35,808 bases of DNA from Kiritimatiellia bacterium (GTDB lineage Bacteria; Verrucomicrobiota; Kiritimatiellia; UBA8416; JADHWI01). The position numbers were made by a program, and so were the translations under genes. The stretch spans positions 1-35,808 of the forward strand of contig JADHWI010000025.1 of the NCBI GenBank assembly GCA_016783565.1. The letters are read 5' to 3'. Under the pieces are notes generated by a model. That model worked only from the letters and a program-made list of their open reading frames with translations, made no database searches and was not told the DNA's origin. Shown in pieces: positions 34,732-35,808 of the stretch. Every line of letters begins with the position of its first letter. The first letter of the stretch is position 1.

Positions 34732-35808
34732 ATGGGAATACATGTATCACAGGCCGGAAGCCTGGTAATGAGCACCCGGGCCAACCTTCGCCAGAAGCTG
34801 ACGAAAGTCTTCGGCGAGGGATTGCTATTCGTCATCACATCGGTGGCGGCCATTGCAGTCCTGTTTATCATTCTCTTCATTGCCAAGGATGCGATTCCCT
34901 TTTTTGAAGCGCGTGGCTTCAAAGAGTTCTTTACGAGTACCCGGTGGTATCCATCCCAGGAACCGCTGGAATTCGGCGCGCTGGCTATGTTTGTCGGTAC
35001 CGGACTGGTGACTGCGGCGGCCGTCTTGTTCGCCATGCCGCTAGGTGTGGCAGCCGCTGTGTGCTTGAGCGACGTGTTGCCTTTCTCGGCGCGACAGATC
35101 GTGAAGCCTATCATAGAAATTCTGGCTGCGATTCCATCGGTGGCGTACGGCTTTTTTGCACTCGTGGTGTTTGCACCCCTCTTGCAGGATCAGGGCGGGC
35201 GTGTGTTGGCTATCGCCTGGTGGGTGGCGGCAACACCGCTTATCCTGATTACAGCCATTGTGCTCAGTGACTTGCTCACGGGTTTTCTGGGGAACGAGTC
35301 GGCACGGAGATGGGCACGACTCGCAACACTCGTATTGTTCTGCGCGGCCGGCCTCTGGCTTCTCACGGCAACAGGCAGTACGTTGCGGGCCCTGCAGATC
35401 AACAGTGGTACCAATGCCCTGAACGTAGCAATCATTCTCGGAATCATGGCCCTACCGACGGTGGTCAGTGTCTCGGAAGATGCCCTGCAGGCCGTGGGTC
35501 GTGAGCTGCGGGAGGGAAGCTACGCCCTGGGATCCACGCGGGCGGAGACGCTCTGTAAGACCATTATACCGGCAGCTAGCAGCGGCATACTGGCGGCGGT
35601 ATTGCTGGGTGTCATGCGGGCCATGGGTGAAACGATGGTAGTCTGGATGGCCTCCGGCAATGCCTCGCAGATCCCCAAACCATTCTACAATCTTCTAGCT
35701 CCGGTCAGGACTCTGACAGCCACGATTGCGGGGGACATGGGCGAGGCCGACCACGTCACCGGCTCGGCGCGTTACCATGTCCTGTTTGCCATGGGGCTGT
35801 GTCTACTG
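34732..35808 (+). CDS. pstC: Phosphate ABC transporter permease PstC, cut by the window edge
   Basis: The first 359 codons are present. After a 30-residue cytoplasmic N-terminus come hydrophobic segments at about 35-56, 81-105, 121-145, 155-175, 195-213 and 225-243. The cytoplasmic EAA loop is EGSYALGSTRAETLCKTIIP, followed by GVMRAMGETM, typical of PstC. Compared with a 300-residue PstC there is an extra segment (about 178-220) between helices. GGAGG lies 8 nt before the ATG. It is preceded by a Pho-box-like array, and pstA and pstB probably follow. Confidence 0.93.
   Translation, partial: MGIHVSQAGSLVMSTRANLRQKLTKVFGEGLLFVITSVAAIAVLFIILFIAKDAIPFFEARGFKEFFTSTRWYPSQEPLEFGALAMFVGTGLVTAAAVLFAMPLGVAAAVCLSDVLPFSARQIVKPIIEILAAIPSVAYGFFALVVFAPLLQDQGGRVLAIAWWVAATPLILITAIVLSDLLTGFLGNESARRWARLATLVLFCAAGLWLLTATGSTLRALQINSGTNALNVAIILGIMALPTVVSVSEDALQAVGRELREGSYALGSTRAETLCKTIIPAASSGILAAVLLGVMRAMGETMVVWMASGNASQIPKPFYNLLAPVRTLTATIAGDMGEADHVTGSARYHVLFAMGLCLL

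Overview
The window looks like chromosomal DNA of a PVC-superphylum bacterium, most likely Kiritimatiellota or a close relative; this is inference, not a database result. Clues are a tandem pair of prepilin-like proteins with a C-terminal H-X-DG box, a heparinase II/III-type polysaccharide lyase, rubredoxin (suggesting anaerobic life), and several families of short structured GC-rich intergenic repeats. Housekeeping anchors are mnmE, mnmG, nadD, rsfS, dnaN, alr, ilvD, tRNA-Gln and the start of a pst phosphate-transport cluster.

Positions 1-4.3 kb hold a leftward block of membrane proteins of unknown function around a small winged-helix regulator. A 23-bp sequence element occurs before both transcription units, so the block reads as a self-contained regulon. 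Positions 4.4-5.8 kb hold two near-identical prepilin-like genes. Positions 5.8-10.3 kb run leftward with a class I glutamine amidotransferase, mnmG and mnmE. Positions 10.4-15 kb are mixed: an orphan OmpR-type response regulator, a 123-bp repeat, a tandem ACT-domain protein, an HELTH-motif membrane protein, an ECF sigma factor with a single-TM partner, and nadD-rsfS. Positions 15.2-18.4 kb hold the lyase and a membrane diguanylate cyclase, followed by an 86-bp tandem repeat.

Positions 18.7-22.1 kb are one leftward operon: ECF sigma factor, single-TM putative anti-sigma protein, secreted protein, ABC exporter and a small membrane protein. Positions 22.2-26 kb run rightward: rubredoxin, a fused homocysteine methyltransferase/MTHFR, and ilvD. 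tRNA-Gln and dnaN follow on the minus strand. An AT-rich gap of about 470 bp between a small lipoprotein gene and the next rightward gene has direct repeats, an inverted repeat and near-DnaA boxes; it is a weak origin candidate. Rightward from 28.4 kb are a papain/transglutaminase-like protein coupled to alr, a YajD-type HNH protein, and a phosphate module: OprO/P-type porin, pstS and pstC (cut by the right edge).

The strongest less-usual signals are: (i) two four-copy arrays with an exact 11-bp period, Pho-box-like, upstream of the porin and of pstC; (ii) a winged-helix coding region that reads without a stop into pstS, so a DNA-binding/TM/phosphate-binding fusion is possible by alternative start; (iii) the duplicated operator at the left end; (iv) three genes whose stop codons lie inside dispersed repeats.
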